Assembly (NCBI GenBank): GCA_963665215.2
Contig: CAXXWW010000006.1
Span: forward strand, 1 to 64,000
DNA from: G963665215 sp963665215
GTDB lineage: Bacteria; Chloroflexota; Dehalococcoidia; Lucifugimonadales; CAUZJF01
Direction of reading: 5' to 3'
Length of the DNA: 64,000 nucleotides
Shown: in pieces, positions 34,817 through 43,809 of the stretch
How the letters are laid out: every line of letters starts with the position of its first letter
How positions within the stretch are numbered: position 1 is the stretch's first letter
Position numbers and translations under genes: made by a program
The notes under the pieces: model-generated
Seen by the model: the letters and a program-made list of their open reading frames with translations, nothing else
The model's database searches: none
Told to the model about the DNA's origin: nothing

Positions 34817-37567
34817 ATGCAGAAACTAAACGCGCCGGTTTTCAGTCCTGAGGCTCCACCTGACCTAGAGCACGCACGCCAGATCCGTGAGGAGGCCTTC
34901 GACTGGCTTGACTCCTATTACCCGGGGGAGATCTCGTTCAGGAGCGGTACGGTGCTACGTATGGCGGGGGAGCGAGGGCGGACCTGGTTGATCGCCCGGC
35001 TTCGAGCACGAGGCATCGGGAACGCGGAGGAGTTCAGCTTGCCGGACACGGCCGACGCTCTGACTGTGCTGTTCCTCCGGTCCAGGGATGTGAAGTTTGG
35101 CGGCGCAGTGCGTGCCGTCGTTGGAGGAAAAGAGACTCCGCGGGTCCAAGAGCAAAGGTACGGCGGAGTGTGGAACCGGCTCATAGACGTTGCCATGAAG
35201 CGCCTGCGTAGACGCCTGACGGCGCGTCTTCTCGGGGCCGCCGTGTTCGCCCTACTCCCTGAGCCGCAGGACCACCCCAACTGTCTCATTGTTGTGAAAC
35301 GTCACGGGCGAAACGGCGGCGAGACAAGTCAGAGCGTAGCCAGCAGCGCGCGGCATGAGCATGTCCACCGAACGATTTTGGAACGCCCGGCTCCCTCGTG
35401 CTGGGTGCTCTCGCCCTTCCGAGAGGTCTTGTTCCTGGACAGAGACCAGCTTCCCACGAGAGCGGAGGTAACATCCCGTGACTTCCTGGGGCTTCAAGTA
35501 CGCACCGAACGCGAGGTCTACGAGGTGCTGCTGGGGACCATGAGACCGGCCTCCATTTCACCGGATAGCGTGACTTTGCAGTTCGTTGGCAGAATCCTAG
35601 ATATCGTATTCCTGGATTTCGAAGAGTTTCTCCGAACGCAGTCATCTTCGAGGCTCGAGACCGCTATCGTACCGGGGCTCAGCAGCGCCGATGACCTTCA
35701 GCTATGGTTGGTGACTCAGCTCCTCCAAACGATCTATCCCGGGTCGCTGTGTGAAATCAGCGAGACGTCACAATCTTCCCAGGCGGCAAGAGTGCTTGCG
35801 AGCTCCGTAGCCAAGCCCTGGGAGCCATCGCTGTGGGACCCTCCCAAGCCTCTGGACATGCTCACCGGATACGCGGGCCGCATCGGCGTCCCTCTCGTCG
35901 TTGAGAAGGTCGAGCCCCCTTGGACATCGTTGATCGAGTCCGTTGAGCCAGAGATGCGGTATCTCGAGAGCGGGTCGTCAAATGACAGCGACCTTGCAAG
36001 CTACTCGGCCTTGGCCTTGCCGATAACCCTGAGCTCCGGTGACTCGATAGGCGCGCTTTACTTGCTCATGCCGCGCGTCGACGGGCCCCGGCTGAAAGTC
36101 GAGGTGCGCATACTGACGGTGTTCAGTCGGATCATTGGAGAGATAGTCGAACGACAAAGGGCGGCCATTCACACGGCCAATGTGTCAGCCAATATCGCCA
36201 CTTCTACCGTTCTGACTCAGGAGCAGTTCAAGGTCGCGCTGCTCGACCTGCTCAGCCGTAAGGCGGACATGTTGGGCGAGACTGAACAACCCCAACGGGA
36301 CGTGAGACTTCCGTTTCTGCTGCTATCTGCCCACAGTCCCGACCCGGATGAGTACGACCCCGCCGTCTCGGGTCGTCTCAAGAACTGGCTTGTCGAGACG
36401 CTGCACCACCTGGAGTGGCGCTCTTTCGTCCGGTCACACATGTCCGACGCTGTGGGCGACTTTGTAGAGGGGAGTTTCATCGGCGAGCTGCCGGGGGTTG
36501 GGATGATGATCGCGCTAGACAAGCTGGTCTCAAAAGATGAGCTTGACCGAATACGGAACGCCTTTCCAACTAAGATCAACCCGGTTTCCCCGACCAATTC
36601 GCCCGTGAAGCTTGTGGTTTACGTGCTTGACGTGCCAGCGCAGCGCATCCTGGATGCGGCCAGTAAGCAGGATTTGCCGGCCCTGGCAGACGATGTAGAG
36701 AGCTGGGGTTTCGACGTCGCAACCGTGGTGGACGACGTCTCCCAGAGCTACATCCTGGCGCAAGAGCAAGGGGAGTGGGATGCGGCCCTTCGCAGGGTGA
36801 GGAAGGCTTTACAGAAGGAAGGGGGACGCACAAATGCCTACCTCCGCAGGATCGCCGCAGACTGTTCTTTGTCCCTGGGGGACTGGCCCGGTGCTCTCAA
36901 GTACGCCCGAGAGGCGGCCACGCTGGACAGGCGGGAGCTGGGAAGTGGCCTCGTTCGGTCGCTGTGCCAGGAAGGGGATGCTCATCTCTGTTTGGGTGAC
37001 CCGGTCCGCGCATGGGACCTGTACTCGGAGGCTGCTTCGCGGGCGCCGACCCACCCGCTTCCGCGCTCCTACCGGGGTCAGGCTCTTCTGCTAATGGCCA
37101 GGCTCCTCCACGTGTACGAGGACGAGCGACGAAGGGCTGAGGGGGCGGCCTTCGATGAGGCCGACTTGGTCGACATGGTGATCAACACCCTCGCGAACGG
37201 GGCCATGGAGGACCTCACGTCCGCAGCTGATTTGCTGGACCGCTGGGGACTGATCCCCGAGTCCTACCAGTACCGGAACTTTCACCTCGTGCCGACTCTG
37301 CTGGGGCAGGGGCTCGGCTACCTGCTTACCCGATCACCCGGTCCCGCCGCGAGCAGACTTCAGAGCGCCCGCCGGTCCTTCCCAAAGGACGACCTGTTCT
37401 TCCGCGAGTTCCTCTTCGCTAAATGCTGGGAGCAGGGGCTCCACCGGCGCTATGGAAAGCTGCTGCTAGGCGACCAGTGGGCCCCTCTTCGTGACCGGCT
37501 GCACGAGGCCTTCGGCGAGCCACCGAGCTCGCATCGTGCGGACGAAGGCTACGCGCTCGATGTCTAA
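34817..37567 (+). CDS. large signalling-type protein with GAF-like and TPR-like regions
   Basis: 916 residues, complete, ATG 34817 with GGGAGCG upstream. Residues 1-290 are unassigned. About 300-460 resemble a GAF sensor domain (WLVTQLLQTIYPGSLCEI...LALPITLSSGDSIGALYLLM...IIGEIVERQR). About 470-620 is an alpha/beta region with the order expected of a degenerate cyclase-like domain but no GGDEF motif. About 655-880 are helical repeats like TPRs (EWDAALRRVRKAL, WPGALKYAREAATL, VRAWDLYSEAASRA). No TM segment. Cytosolic sensor or scaffold is inferred. The stop codon overlaps the start of repeat element C1. Confidence 0.6.
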   Translation: MQKLNAPVFSPEAPPDLEHARQIREEAFDWLDSYYPGEISFRSGTVLRMAGERGRTWLIARLRARGIGNAEEFSLPDTADALTVLFLRSRDVKFGGAVRAVVGGKETPRVQEQRYGGVWNRLIDVAMKRLRRRLTARLLGAAVFALLPEPQDHPNCLIVVKRHGRNGGETSQSVASSARHEHVHRTILERPAPSCWVLSPFREVLFLDRDQLPTRAEVTSRDFLGLQVRTEREVYEVLLGTMRPASISPDSVTLQFVGRILDIVFLDFEEFLRTQSSSRLETAIVPGLSSADDLQLWLVTQLLQTIYPGSLCEISETSQSSQAARVLASSVAKPWEPSLWDPPKPLDMLTGYAGRIGVPLVVEKVEPPWTSLIESVEPEMRYLESGSSNDSDLASYSALALPITLSSGDSIGALYLLMPRVDGPRLKVEVRILTVFSRIIGEIVERQRAAIHTANVSANIATSTVLTQEQFKVALLDLLSRKADMLGETEQPQRDVRLPFLLLSAHSPDPDEYDPAVSGRLKNWLVETLHHLEWRSFVRSHMSDAVGDFVEGSFIGELPGVGMMIALDKLVSKDELDRIRNAFPTKINPVSPTNSPVKLVVYVLDVPAQRILDAASKQDLPALADDVESWGFDVATVVDDVSQSYILAQEQGEWDAALRRVRKALQKEGGRTNAYLRRIAADCSLSLGDWPGALKYAREAATLDRRELGSGLVRSLCQEGDAHLCLGDPVRAWDLYSEAASRAPTHPLPRSYRGQALLLMARLLHVYEDERRRAEGAAFDEADLVDMVINTLANGAMEDLTSAADLLDRWGLIPESYQYRNFHLVPTLLGQGLGYLLTRSPGPAASRLQSARRSFPKDDLFFREFLFAKCWEQGLHRRYGKLLLGDQWAPLRDRLHEAFGEPPSSHRADEGYALDV

Positions 37568-37772
37568 GAGGGTGTGTGAATACGACCCTCATACCCTTCG
37601 ACAAGCTCCCCTCGATACGTCCCGACTCGTCGGGACTACTCGGGGCGAACGGGCAAATACCGCTTATGGTGAGTAGGCGGCAGGCCGTATCGAACCATCG
37701 TGGCGGCCCTGCCAGTCCTGAGCGAAGTCGAAGGGTCGAACCACAGTTCCACATACTTCTCACACACCCTCT
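37567..37772. mobile_element. MITE-like element C, copy 1 (about 206 bp)
   Basis: Ends AGAGGGTGTGTGA and TCACACACCCTCT are 13-bp perfect inverted repeats. The interior is shared with copy 2 (41019-41176), except for an extra stretch of about 45 bases containing CCTGAGCGAAGTCGAAGGG, a REP-like palindrome, that is absent from copy 2. Noncoding. Confidence 0.75.
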
Positions 37773-37984
37773 AAGTTTGCTGGAGAATGGTCGAAATGTG
37801 GCGGTCCGGCGGGCGGAGCGGACAGGCACTACGCCGCACACGCCTTAGGTGTGTGTCCGCATGCAGCACACAGTCCTGAGAGACCTGCGCAAGGGAAATC
37901 ATCGGACAAAGCCAGATGGAAAATGCGGGCTAGATTCGCTCGGCGCCCACCCTGGCTATCCAGCGTGGGGTCCACTCTACCGGC

Positions 37985-38143
37985 CAGGGCACCCAGTAGG
38001 GCTCCGTACCCCACAAGCCCGTGGTCGGTCCTGACTCTGAAGACCGTCCGGTCGGTTATGGAGACGAATCGCGCCTCGAGCCCCTCGTACCGGCTTGCCA
38101 GGCGTGGGTGAATCGGTATGATGTCGACTTCGGTAATCTTCAT
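37985..38143 (-). pseudogene. enolase-superfamily (mandelate racemase-like) N-terminal fragment
   Basis: MKITEVDIIPIHPRLASRYE...VSITDRTVFRVRTDHGLVGYG is the capping-domain start of mandelate racemase/muconate lactonising-type enzymes. Homology is lost after about 53 residues and the catalytic barrel is absent. Remnant. From here to 38345 there is only the upstream region of the next gene; 37773-37984 shows no gene. Confidence 0.55.
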
Positions 38144-38345
38144 GGCGCACTCTTCTCGGTAGCAAGCGCAGGGGGAAGCTCGATACGGTCGTGTTCACCG
38201 AGTTGGAGACTACCACGGACGCTGACACTCCGCCAGGGAACCGGCCTCTCCATGGGGACTTCAGCCGAAGGCGGGAATCATGTAGTATACGCGTGTTTCT
38301 GGAATTCCCTCGGGTCCACGGGTTCTACAAAGCCGGAGGTAAACC

Positions 38346-40106
38346 ATGGCCACCCATAAGGGGCGAGATGCCGTCATTGTCGTGGACACACCGAGTGCAC
38401 CGCCGTCGTGGGCCCTCCTCGAGCGGGAGCTGATCAAGGCCCAGACCCAGGCCTGCGAGGAGTTCTACGGCCACTACTTCGACGAGCGCGGCTACCTGCT
38501 CTGCGTGCCTCGCTGGGGGGGCGATGATGGCCCTGACGACGCGGCAGAGAACCTCCTCAACTGGACGATGCTCCACGCCCTTGGCGCACCAGACATCGTC
38601 CTCGAGCTGTACAAGATGGGCTGGGAGGGGCATCTTCGCCAGTACACGGAGGCGAAGACAGTGGAGGTCCCCCTCGCCCGCGACGGGATGTACTTCAAGG
38701 AGTTTCCCGTCATGTTCGACTGGTTTCACCATGGGGAGTGGCTAAACGCCTTCGTGCTTCAGGGTCTGAGCGATCCCCACGACGCCACCTACGAGAACCG
38801 GCTCAGGCGCTACGCCGGGTTCTACATGAACGAAGACCCCATGGCCCCCAACTACGACCCGGAGCACCGGATCATCCGCAGCATGTTCAACGGCAGCCGG
38901 GGCCCGCTGCTGCGCAAGGCCACGGCCCTGGACTGGGCGGGCGACCCCATCGAGCTGGAAGGCCGCTTCAGAGCGGGACACGGCGAGCGCAGCTTCCAGG
39001 AGATGCTGGACCACTTCAAGGACTATAACGACGTTGTTGGCGACCATCCCTTGAACCTGGGCGCCACCACTCTGGCTTTCGACGCATACGCGCTCACCGG
39101 CGAGTCCAAGTACAGGGACTGGCTTCTCGAGTACGTGGATGCCTGGGTCGAGAGGACCGAGGCAAACGATGGTCTCGTCCCCACCAACATCGGCCTGGAC
39201 GGTACCATTGGTGGCGCCTGCGACGGCAAATGGTACGGCGGCGTCTACGGCTGGGGCTTCAGTGTGGTCGTGCCGCAGACGGGAGAGGTAGCCCATCGGT
39301 CGTCCTTCCGGGACAGGTGCCACTACGGTTTCGCCAATGCCCTCCTGCTGACCGGCGACCAGAGATACGTCGACCTGTGGCGCCGGATGATGGACAAGGT
39401 CAACTCGAACAAGAAGGAGATCGACGGCGAGACGATGTACCCCCACATGTATGGGGACCAGGGCTGGTACGACTACAAGACTGAGGAGTTCTCCGACGGC
39501 GCCGAGGAGCTCTACTACTGGTCGATGGACCGCGAAGACCTCAAGCGCCTACCCAACACCGGGTGGAACGCGTTTCTCGAAGGTCACAACCCCGATTATC
39601 CGGTCGACGCGCTCCAGGGGGACTTCGTCGCCCTTCGCTCGAAGATGGAGGAGGTGCGTCGGGATACGGCGACGGCGGACACCCGAATGTCGGACGACCC
39701 GAACCGGCTCAACCCCGCCACGGTTGAGACCCTGACGCAGCTGATGCTCGGCGGGCTCCCCACCGGACGAGTAGGGTATCCACTCCACTGCCGGGTACGG
39801 TATTTCGATCCCGACCGGCGCCGCGCCGGGATACCTGAAGACGTGGCGGCGCTCGTGGAAACGCTGACCGCCGACGAGGTCACGCTGGCCCTGGTCAACA
39901 TCAACCAGGTCCGAGAGAGGACGGTGATCGTGCAGGGAGGGGCGTACGCCGAACACCAGATAGTCAGCGTGGCGACCGACGATACCGTCCTACCAGTGGA
40001 CGACACGCGGTTTGCCGTCCGCCTGTCGCCCGGGGCCGGGAGCAGCCTGGTGATCAGGATGAGACGGTACACGAACCAGCCGACCCTCGCCTTCCCCTGG
40101 ACGTAG
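38346..40106 (+). CDS. conserved hypothetical protein, alpha/alpha-toroid enzyme-like
   Basis: 586 residues, ATG 38346 with GGAGGT 5 bases upstream. Residues 30-430 are helical with aromatic and acidic clusters (LNWTMLHALGAPD, FKEFPVMFDWFHHGEW, RCHYGFANALLLTGDQRYVD, YDYKTEEFSDGAEELYYWSM), like six-hairpin glycosidase or lyase barrels. The last 100 residues are beta-rich (EVTLALVNINQVRERTVIVQ...FAVRLSPGAGSSLVIRM), like a C-terminal beta domain of such enzymes. No signal peptide. Substrate unknown; fold call from layout only. Confidence 0.55.
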   Translation: MATHKGRDAVIVVDTPSAPPSWALLERELIKAQTQACEEFYGHYFDERGYLLCVPRWGGDDGPDDAAENLLNWTMLHALGAPDIVLELYKMGWEGHLRQYTEAKTVEVPLARDGMYFKEFPVMFDWFHHGEWLNAFVLQGLSDPHDATYENRLRRYAGFYMNEDPMAPNYDPEHRIIRSMFNGSRGPLLRKATALDWAGDPIELEGRFRAGHGERSFQEMLDHFKDYNDVVGDHPLNLGATTLAFDAYALTGESKYRDWLLEYVDAWVERTEANDGLVPTNIGLDGTIGGACDGKWYGGVYGWGFSVVVPQTGEVAHRSSFRDRCHYGFANALLLTGDQRYVDLWRRMMDKVNSNKKEIDGETMYPHMYGDQGWYDYKTEEFSDGAEELYYWSMDREDLKRLPNTGWNAFLEGHNPDYPVDALQGDFVALRSKMEEVRRDTATADTRMSDDPNRLNPATVETLTQLMLGGLPTGRVGYPLHCRVRYFDPDRRRAGIPEDVAALVETLTADEVTLALVNINQVRERTVIVQGGAYAEHQIVSVATDDTVLPVDDTRFAVRLSPGAGSSLVIRMRRYTNQPTLAFPWT

Positions 40107-40138
40107 TCTCTCTGCCGCGGGCCGGAGGGTAGCGAGCC

Positions 40139-40582
40139 CTACGATCGAGACTCGAGAATCTCCTTCAATTTTTGATAGTCCTTCTTTGCCTTGCGTTTGT
40201 ACATTATCATCCCGACTGGCATCAGCAGCTTGAAGAACGGGTTCTTAGCGCTTCCGACGAACCGGTATGTCAGCCGGGTCCCGCTATCGGTCGGCTCTGT
40301 TCTCCACTCGGCATCTCCGATGAACTTGTCAGACTCGGCCTTGAGTGCCATCAGCTCGTTAGGCTTCCACTCCGTGACCTCCCAGACTGACTCGTCCCTT
40401 CCCATGAAGTTCTCCACTCGCCGCCCCTTGGAACCGACCCCCATCGGACCTTCTGACGTCAGCTCGTTCTCCTCGACGCCTCTCTCCCACTCTAGGAAGT
40501 TCTTTGGCTCGGCGATATAGGTAAATACTTCCTCCACCTCCACCGGACGGCCGATCTCGATGGTCCCTTTGACTTCTGGCAT
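40139..40582 (-). CDS. SRPBCC (START-like) family protein
   Basis: 147 residues with start ATG 40582, chosen because GGGAGG lies 7 bases upstream and the longer frame runs into repeat A5. Typical helix-grip features: IEIGRPVEVEEVFTYIAEPKNFLEWERGV, EVTEWKPNELMALKAESDKFIGDAEWRTEPTDSGTRLTYRF, and a long C-terminal helix KRKAKKDYQKLKEILES. Such proteins bind hydrophobic ligands or act in polyketide and lipid metabolism; the ligand is unknown. Confidence 0.8.
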   Translation of the reverse strand: MPEVKGTIEIGRPVEVEEVFTYIAEPKNFLEWERGVEENELTSEGPMGVGSKGRRVENFMGRDESVWEVTEWKPNELMALKAESDKFIGDAEWRTEPTDSGTRLTYRFVGSAKNPFFKLLMPVGMIMYKRKAKKDYQKLKEILESRS

Positions 40583-40601
40583 TTCGTTCCCTCCCTTTAG
40601 C

Positions 40602-40960
40602 GGAATTCCCCATATCAAGCTGCCTGGACCCAGGCAACGCACCATCCTCGACGGGCTTTGCACCAAAAGGCGGAATGGGGAGGCGTGGATCGACAGGCTC
40701 ACCACGAACGGAGCTATAAACCAACCGTTCGCCCTGAGCTTGTCGAAGGGCAATTCACACGACCGCGCCACTTCTTGCGCAAAGCCTCCTCGACGAGAGC
40801 CATGGTAGTATCACTCACGGATGCCGTCAACAATCCCGTGAAGTGCACAAAGCCATCTCTTGGCGTCCTCGAATAGCGGCGGACGGGCAACGGAGGCGGC
40901 TTTCACCGGGTTTCCACTCACGTCAAGCTCTTCCAGGCGCGCACCTTCCCCTCGGTCGCT
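40602..40960 (+). repeat. dispersed repeat A, copy A5, split by a 130-base insertion
   Basis: The first part (40602-40657) is nearly identical to the consensus start. The second part resumes at about 40788 with CCTCGACGAGAGCCATGGTA. Between them lie about 130 bases with the REP-like GCCCTGAGCTTGTCGAAGGG. The two junctions share CTCGACG, so the insert brought a short duplication. Confidence 0.75.
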
Positions 40961-41018
40961 TCCCATCCCCTCTGACATCGAGCGTCCGACTACGGCGGAC
41001 TACACTGCTCCACCGCTA

Positions 41019-41176
41019 AGAGGGTGTGTGAATACGACCCTCATACCCTTCGACACGCTCCCCTCGATACGTCCCGACTCGTCGGGACTACTCGGGGCGA
41101 ACGGGCAAATACCGCTTATGGTGAGTAGGCCGCAGGCCGTATCGAACCACACTTCCACATACTTCTACACCGCTCT
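41019..41176. mobile_element. MITE-like element C, copy 2 (about 158 bp)
   Basis: Left end AGAGGGTGTGTGA intact, right end degraded (CTTCTACACCGCTCTA). Over 90 percent identical to copy 1 in the shared part by eye. The bases 41177-41386 hold no gene; TATAAT at 41303-41308 might belong to a promoter of the FHA gene, but no matching -35 is seen. Confidence 0.65.
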
Positions 41177-41386
41177 ACGTCGTCGCGCCATTGTAGGACA
41201 ACGCCTCGAGGGTATCAGGCATGATCGGCCCGCGTGCGACCACGGCCTTGGACTCGTCTCGGCGCAGGTCGGTGTGATGCCTGCTCCGTAGCCCGGCCAT
41301 GGTATAATGCCATTCCTTGACGCCGGGGCTGATTTTCAGCTCAGGCGGCTGGAGCCTCGAAAATCCAGTCCGGGCAGGTTGTCAAA

Positions 41387-41898
41387 ATGTCCATGAGGCC
41401 ACAGGCGGCGCTATTGGTGAAGGGGGGCCCCGGTGACGGGAATACGATCATGCTGTCACTGGGGATCACCGTGATCGGCAGGACCCAGCCAAACGACATC
41501 GTCGTCGATGACCCAGGGGTCTCTCGACAGCACGCCTCTATCCGCGGCGACGCCTGCGGCTACTCGATAACAGACCTGAGTAGCAGAAATGGGACGTTCG
41601 TCAACGATGAAAGGCTGAGCGCTGAGCCTCGCCAGCTCCGCAACTGGGACAAGATTGATTCCCTCGTAAAAACCCGTTTTGAGGAAGTTCCAGCACTTTA
41701 GCACATCTGAGCGCTACCGTATGTTGGGGTAGTACACGGAACAGAGACTGTGTATTGTACCCAGGCAAGGGCACGGTTGTTCTAATTCGACCTGCACAGA
41801 CTTTTTACGAGAGAATCAAGATTGAGCTGGGCGGACTGGATGTGCACTGGGTGTTTATGGAGACTGAGGGCACCATGGAGGTGCCCAGGGTGTCGTAG
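41387..41898 (+). pseudogene. FHA-domain protein interrupted by MITE copy 2
   Basis: Phosphothreonine-binding FHA domain: GITVIGRTQPNDIVVDD (GR), PGVSRQHASIRG (SxxH) and DLSSRNGTFVND (NG) are all present. At NWDKI the MITE enters; after it the same frame continues ELGGLDVHWVFMETEGTMEV to TAG 41898. Removing the MITE and one copy of the shared flank restores an intact protein of about 115 residues. With the MITE it ends in an unrelated tail (DSLVKTRFEEVPAL). The disrupted protein probably still folds up to beta strand 10 and may be partly functional. Confidence 0.85.
41655..41819. mobile_element. 165-bp MITE, copy 2
   Basis: Ends TTGATTCCCTCGTAAAAA (41655-41672) and TTTTTACGAGAGAATCAA (41802-41819). 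Same length as copy 1, with about ten base differences. Both junctions share CAAGATTGA, which belongs to the interrupted FHA gene. Confidence 0.88.
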
Positions 41899-42402
41899 CA
41901 CCCCGCCCCAGCGCCGGCTCGCATGGACGCCGGGTCCCGCAATCCCACATTCCTGATGCGCACTACCCGCAGAGAGTGGGATGACTGCTTCCCCATAGGC
42001 AGGCCTAGTGCGACACCAGACCAGGTGTTGGGGAACGTGTTATGCACCCACGACGAGACCGTAGGGGCGGGTTTCAAATCTGCCCTTACCCAGGCCGGCA
42101 TAAGTCGTCGGCAGCCTATTCCCTGATACGTCCCCTGATCGTGCACTAGGCCGCTCGCAGGTAAGACCCAGGATAGCTGCCCCCCGCACGTGGCGATGCC
42201 CGTGCTCCTCGGTCTAGCAGGGTGCTGAAAATCCCTTTCGACCATCCCCATGGCCCTCTTTCCTTCGATACACTCAGGACAAGCTCTGGCCAGGAAGGGT
42301 TCAGTAATCAGCTCTGAGGGACTGCCGTCCTCGCAGCGGACACGCAAGGGGAGGCGACCGGCAACGACCCCGCAGAGGTCGGAGTGGCTGGCTCCCATGT
42401 GC
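41899..42402. other. 504-base noncoding stretch with palindromic and dispersed repeats
   Basis: Holds the palindrome GTAGGGGCGGGTTTCAAATC plus TGCCCTTAC (42061-42089), a relative of the repeats at 54917 and 55194, and a reversed copy of repeat D (about 42208-42290, with TGCTGAAAATCCCTTTCGAC and GGCCAGGAAGGG). No protein-like frame. Confidence 0.6.
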
Positions 42403-43809
42403 TCAGGATGAGGCCGGACCCCTTGGCTTTCCGCGACACACCCCCTGGCGGCCTAGCTGCTTGGCGCGATAGTCGGGGGCATCCATCTTGAACAGCTCTC
42501 CTACGTCCGGGTCCTGAATTCGCGAGCCTATTGGGCCTCGCTCCTCCGGCCGTCTGAAGTCAACCATCGACGTGATCACCGTGGGCAGCCGCGCATTATG
42601 TCTATGGGCGATGATCTGGCGCAGCTTCTCCTCGGCCCAGGAGCTCATGTGCTCCTTGTCCAGGTCGTCCAGGATGAGCAGCGGTGTGTTCTTCACCTCT
42701 TCGAACCGCTGGTCGTAGGTGGTCGTGCTGTTGGGTCCGAACGCAGCCCTCAAGTGGTCGAGGAGGTCGGCCACCATGGAAAAAAAGACAGAGTGGCCTG
42801 CCTTGAGCCGCTCCGACGCCACGGCCACCGCCAGGTGGGTCTTGCCGACGCCGGTGTCGCCGATGAGTACCAGCCAACCTTCGGGGTCGGAGGCGTAGTT
42901 TCTCGCGAAGTTGTAGGCTTGTTCCAGACTGCGGCGTTGGTTCGCGCTGGGATTGTTGCCCCGCACGTCGAACGTCTTAAACGTCATGCGTCGCAGCATG
43001 CGAGGCTCGATTCGGCCGAGGCCACCGGCGCGGTCCCGCGACCGCCCTTCGACCTCCAGGACGCGACTGAGTCCCGGCGTCTTAAGCCGGCTTAGTATGT
43101 ATGGGTCCACTTCGCTCAGGTCACGGGCCGTCGTCACGATGGTAGGGAGCTGGGAGTTGTATCTCTGGTTGATGATCTGCCGCAGCTTCTCCTCCGCCCA
43201 CGGCGTCGCGCTGTGGCCCCCCAGGCCGTCCAGGATCAGCAGGGGCGTGCTCCTCACCTGGTCGAACAGGTCGCTGTACGAGGTATCGCTACCGGGGCCG
43301 AAGCTTGCGCGCAGGTGGTCCAGAAGGTCGGGTACGTCGGTGAAAAGCACGACGTGGCCCTTTTCTATGCAGCGGTTGCCGATGGCCGCGGCCAGGTGCG
43401 TCTTCCCCGAGCCGTGGGGCCCCGCGAACACCAGCCAGCCGGTGGGGCTTTCGGCGTACTGCTCGGCCTCCTGGTACGCCGCCTTGAACAGCGCCCGGCT
43501 TTCCGGGTCCTCCGTCCACCCCTCGTGCTCCAGGTTGTCAAAGGTGAACCGGGTCAGGAGTCCCAGGTTACTGTAGCGGACGAGCCGGTCGGACTGCTCG
43601 CGCTCGAGCTTCTGCTCCTGGCAATCACAGGTGATGACCTGGCCGAACTCCGGGTGGCCAACGGGCACGTCCAGCGTGACCCAGCCGCGGCCGCCGCACC
43701 GATCGCATGGCTCCGGCTGCTCGGCCGGCAGCCCCTGGACTCCCTCCACCCTATATTCGGCGATGCCCCGGATAGCCTGCCTTTTTAGAATATCCTCCAG
43801 GTCCTCCAT
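42403..43809 (-). CDS. tandem DnaC-like AAA+ helicase loader
   Basis: 468 residues made of two DnaC/DnaI-like AAA+ modules. A zinc-knuckle-like N-terminus (C35, C38, C61, C63) precedes module 1 with Walker A GPHGSGKT (130-137) and Walker B LLILDGLGG (189-197). Module 2 has Walker A GDTGVGKT (317-324) and Walker B LLILDDLDK (377-385). Both contain WAEEKLRQII and the DLLDHLRA.FGP segment, so they arose by duplication. Module 1 has Gly in place of the second acidic Walker B residue. Expected role: loading DnaB (encoded two genes upstream). The start overlaps the DnaD-like gene by 59 bases. Confidence 0.85.
   Translation of the reverse strand: MEDLEDILKRQAIRGIAEYRVEGVQGLPAEQPEPCDRCGGRGWVTLDVPVGHPEFGQVITCDCQEQKLEREQSDRLVRYSNLGLLTRFTFDNLEHEGWTEDPESRALFKAAYQEAEQYAESPTGWLVFAGPHGSGKTHLAAAIGNRCIEKGHVVLFTDVPDLLDHLRASFGPGSDTSYSDLFDQVRSTPLLILDGLGGHSATPWAEEKLRQIINQRYNSQLPTIVTTARDLSEVDPYILSRLKTPGLSRVLEVEGRSRDRAGGLGRIEPRMLRRMTFKTFDVRGNNPSANQRRSLEQAYNFARNYASDPEGWLVLIGDTGVGKTHLAVAVASERLKAGHSVFFSMVADLLDHLRAAFGPNSTTTYDQRFEEVKNTPLLILDDLDKEHMSSWAEEKLRQIIAHRHNARLPTVITSMVDFRRPEERGPIGSRIQDPDVGELFKMDAPDYRAKQLGRQGVCRGKPRGPASS

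Noticed and set aside
40583..40771. N-terminal extension of the SRPBCC protein
   Set aside because: The extension translates repeat A5; a good ribosome-binding site precedes ATG 40582.
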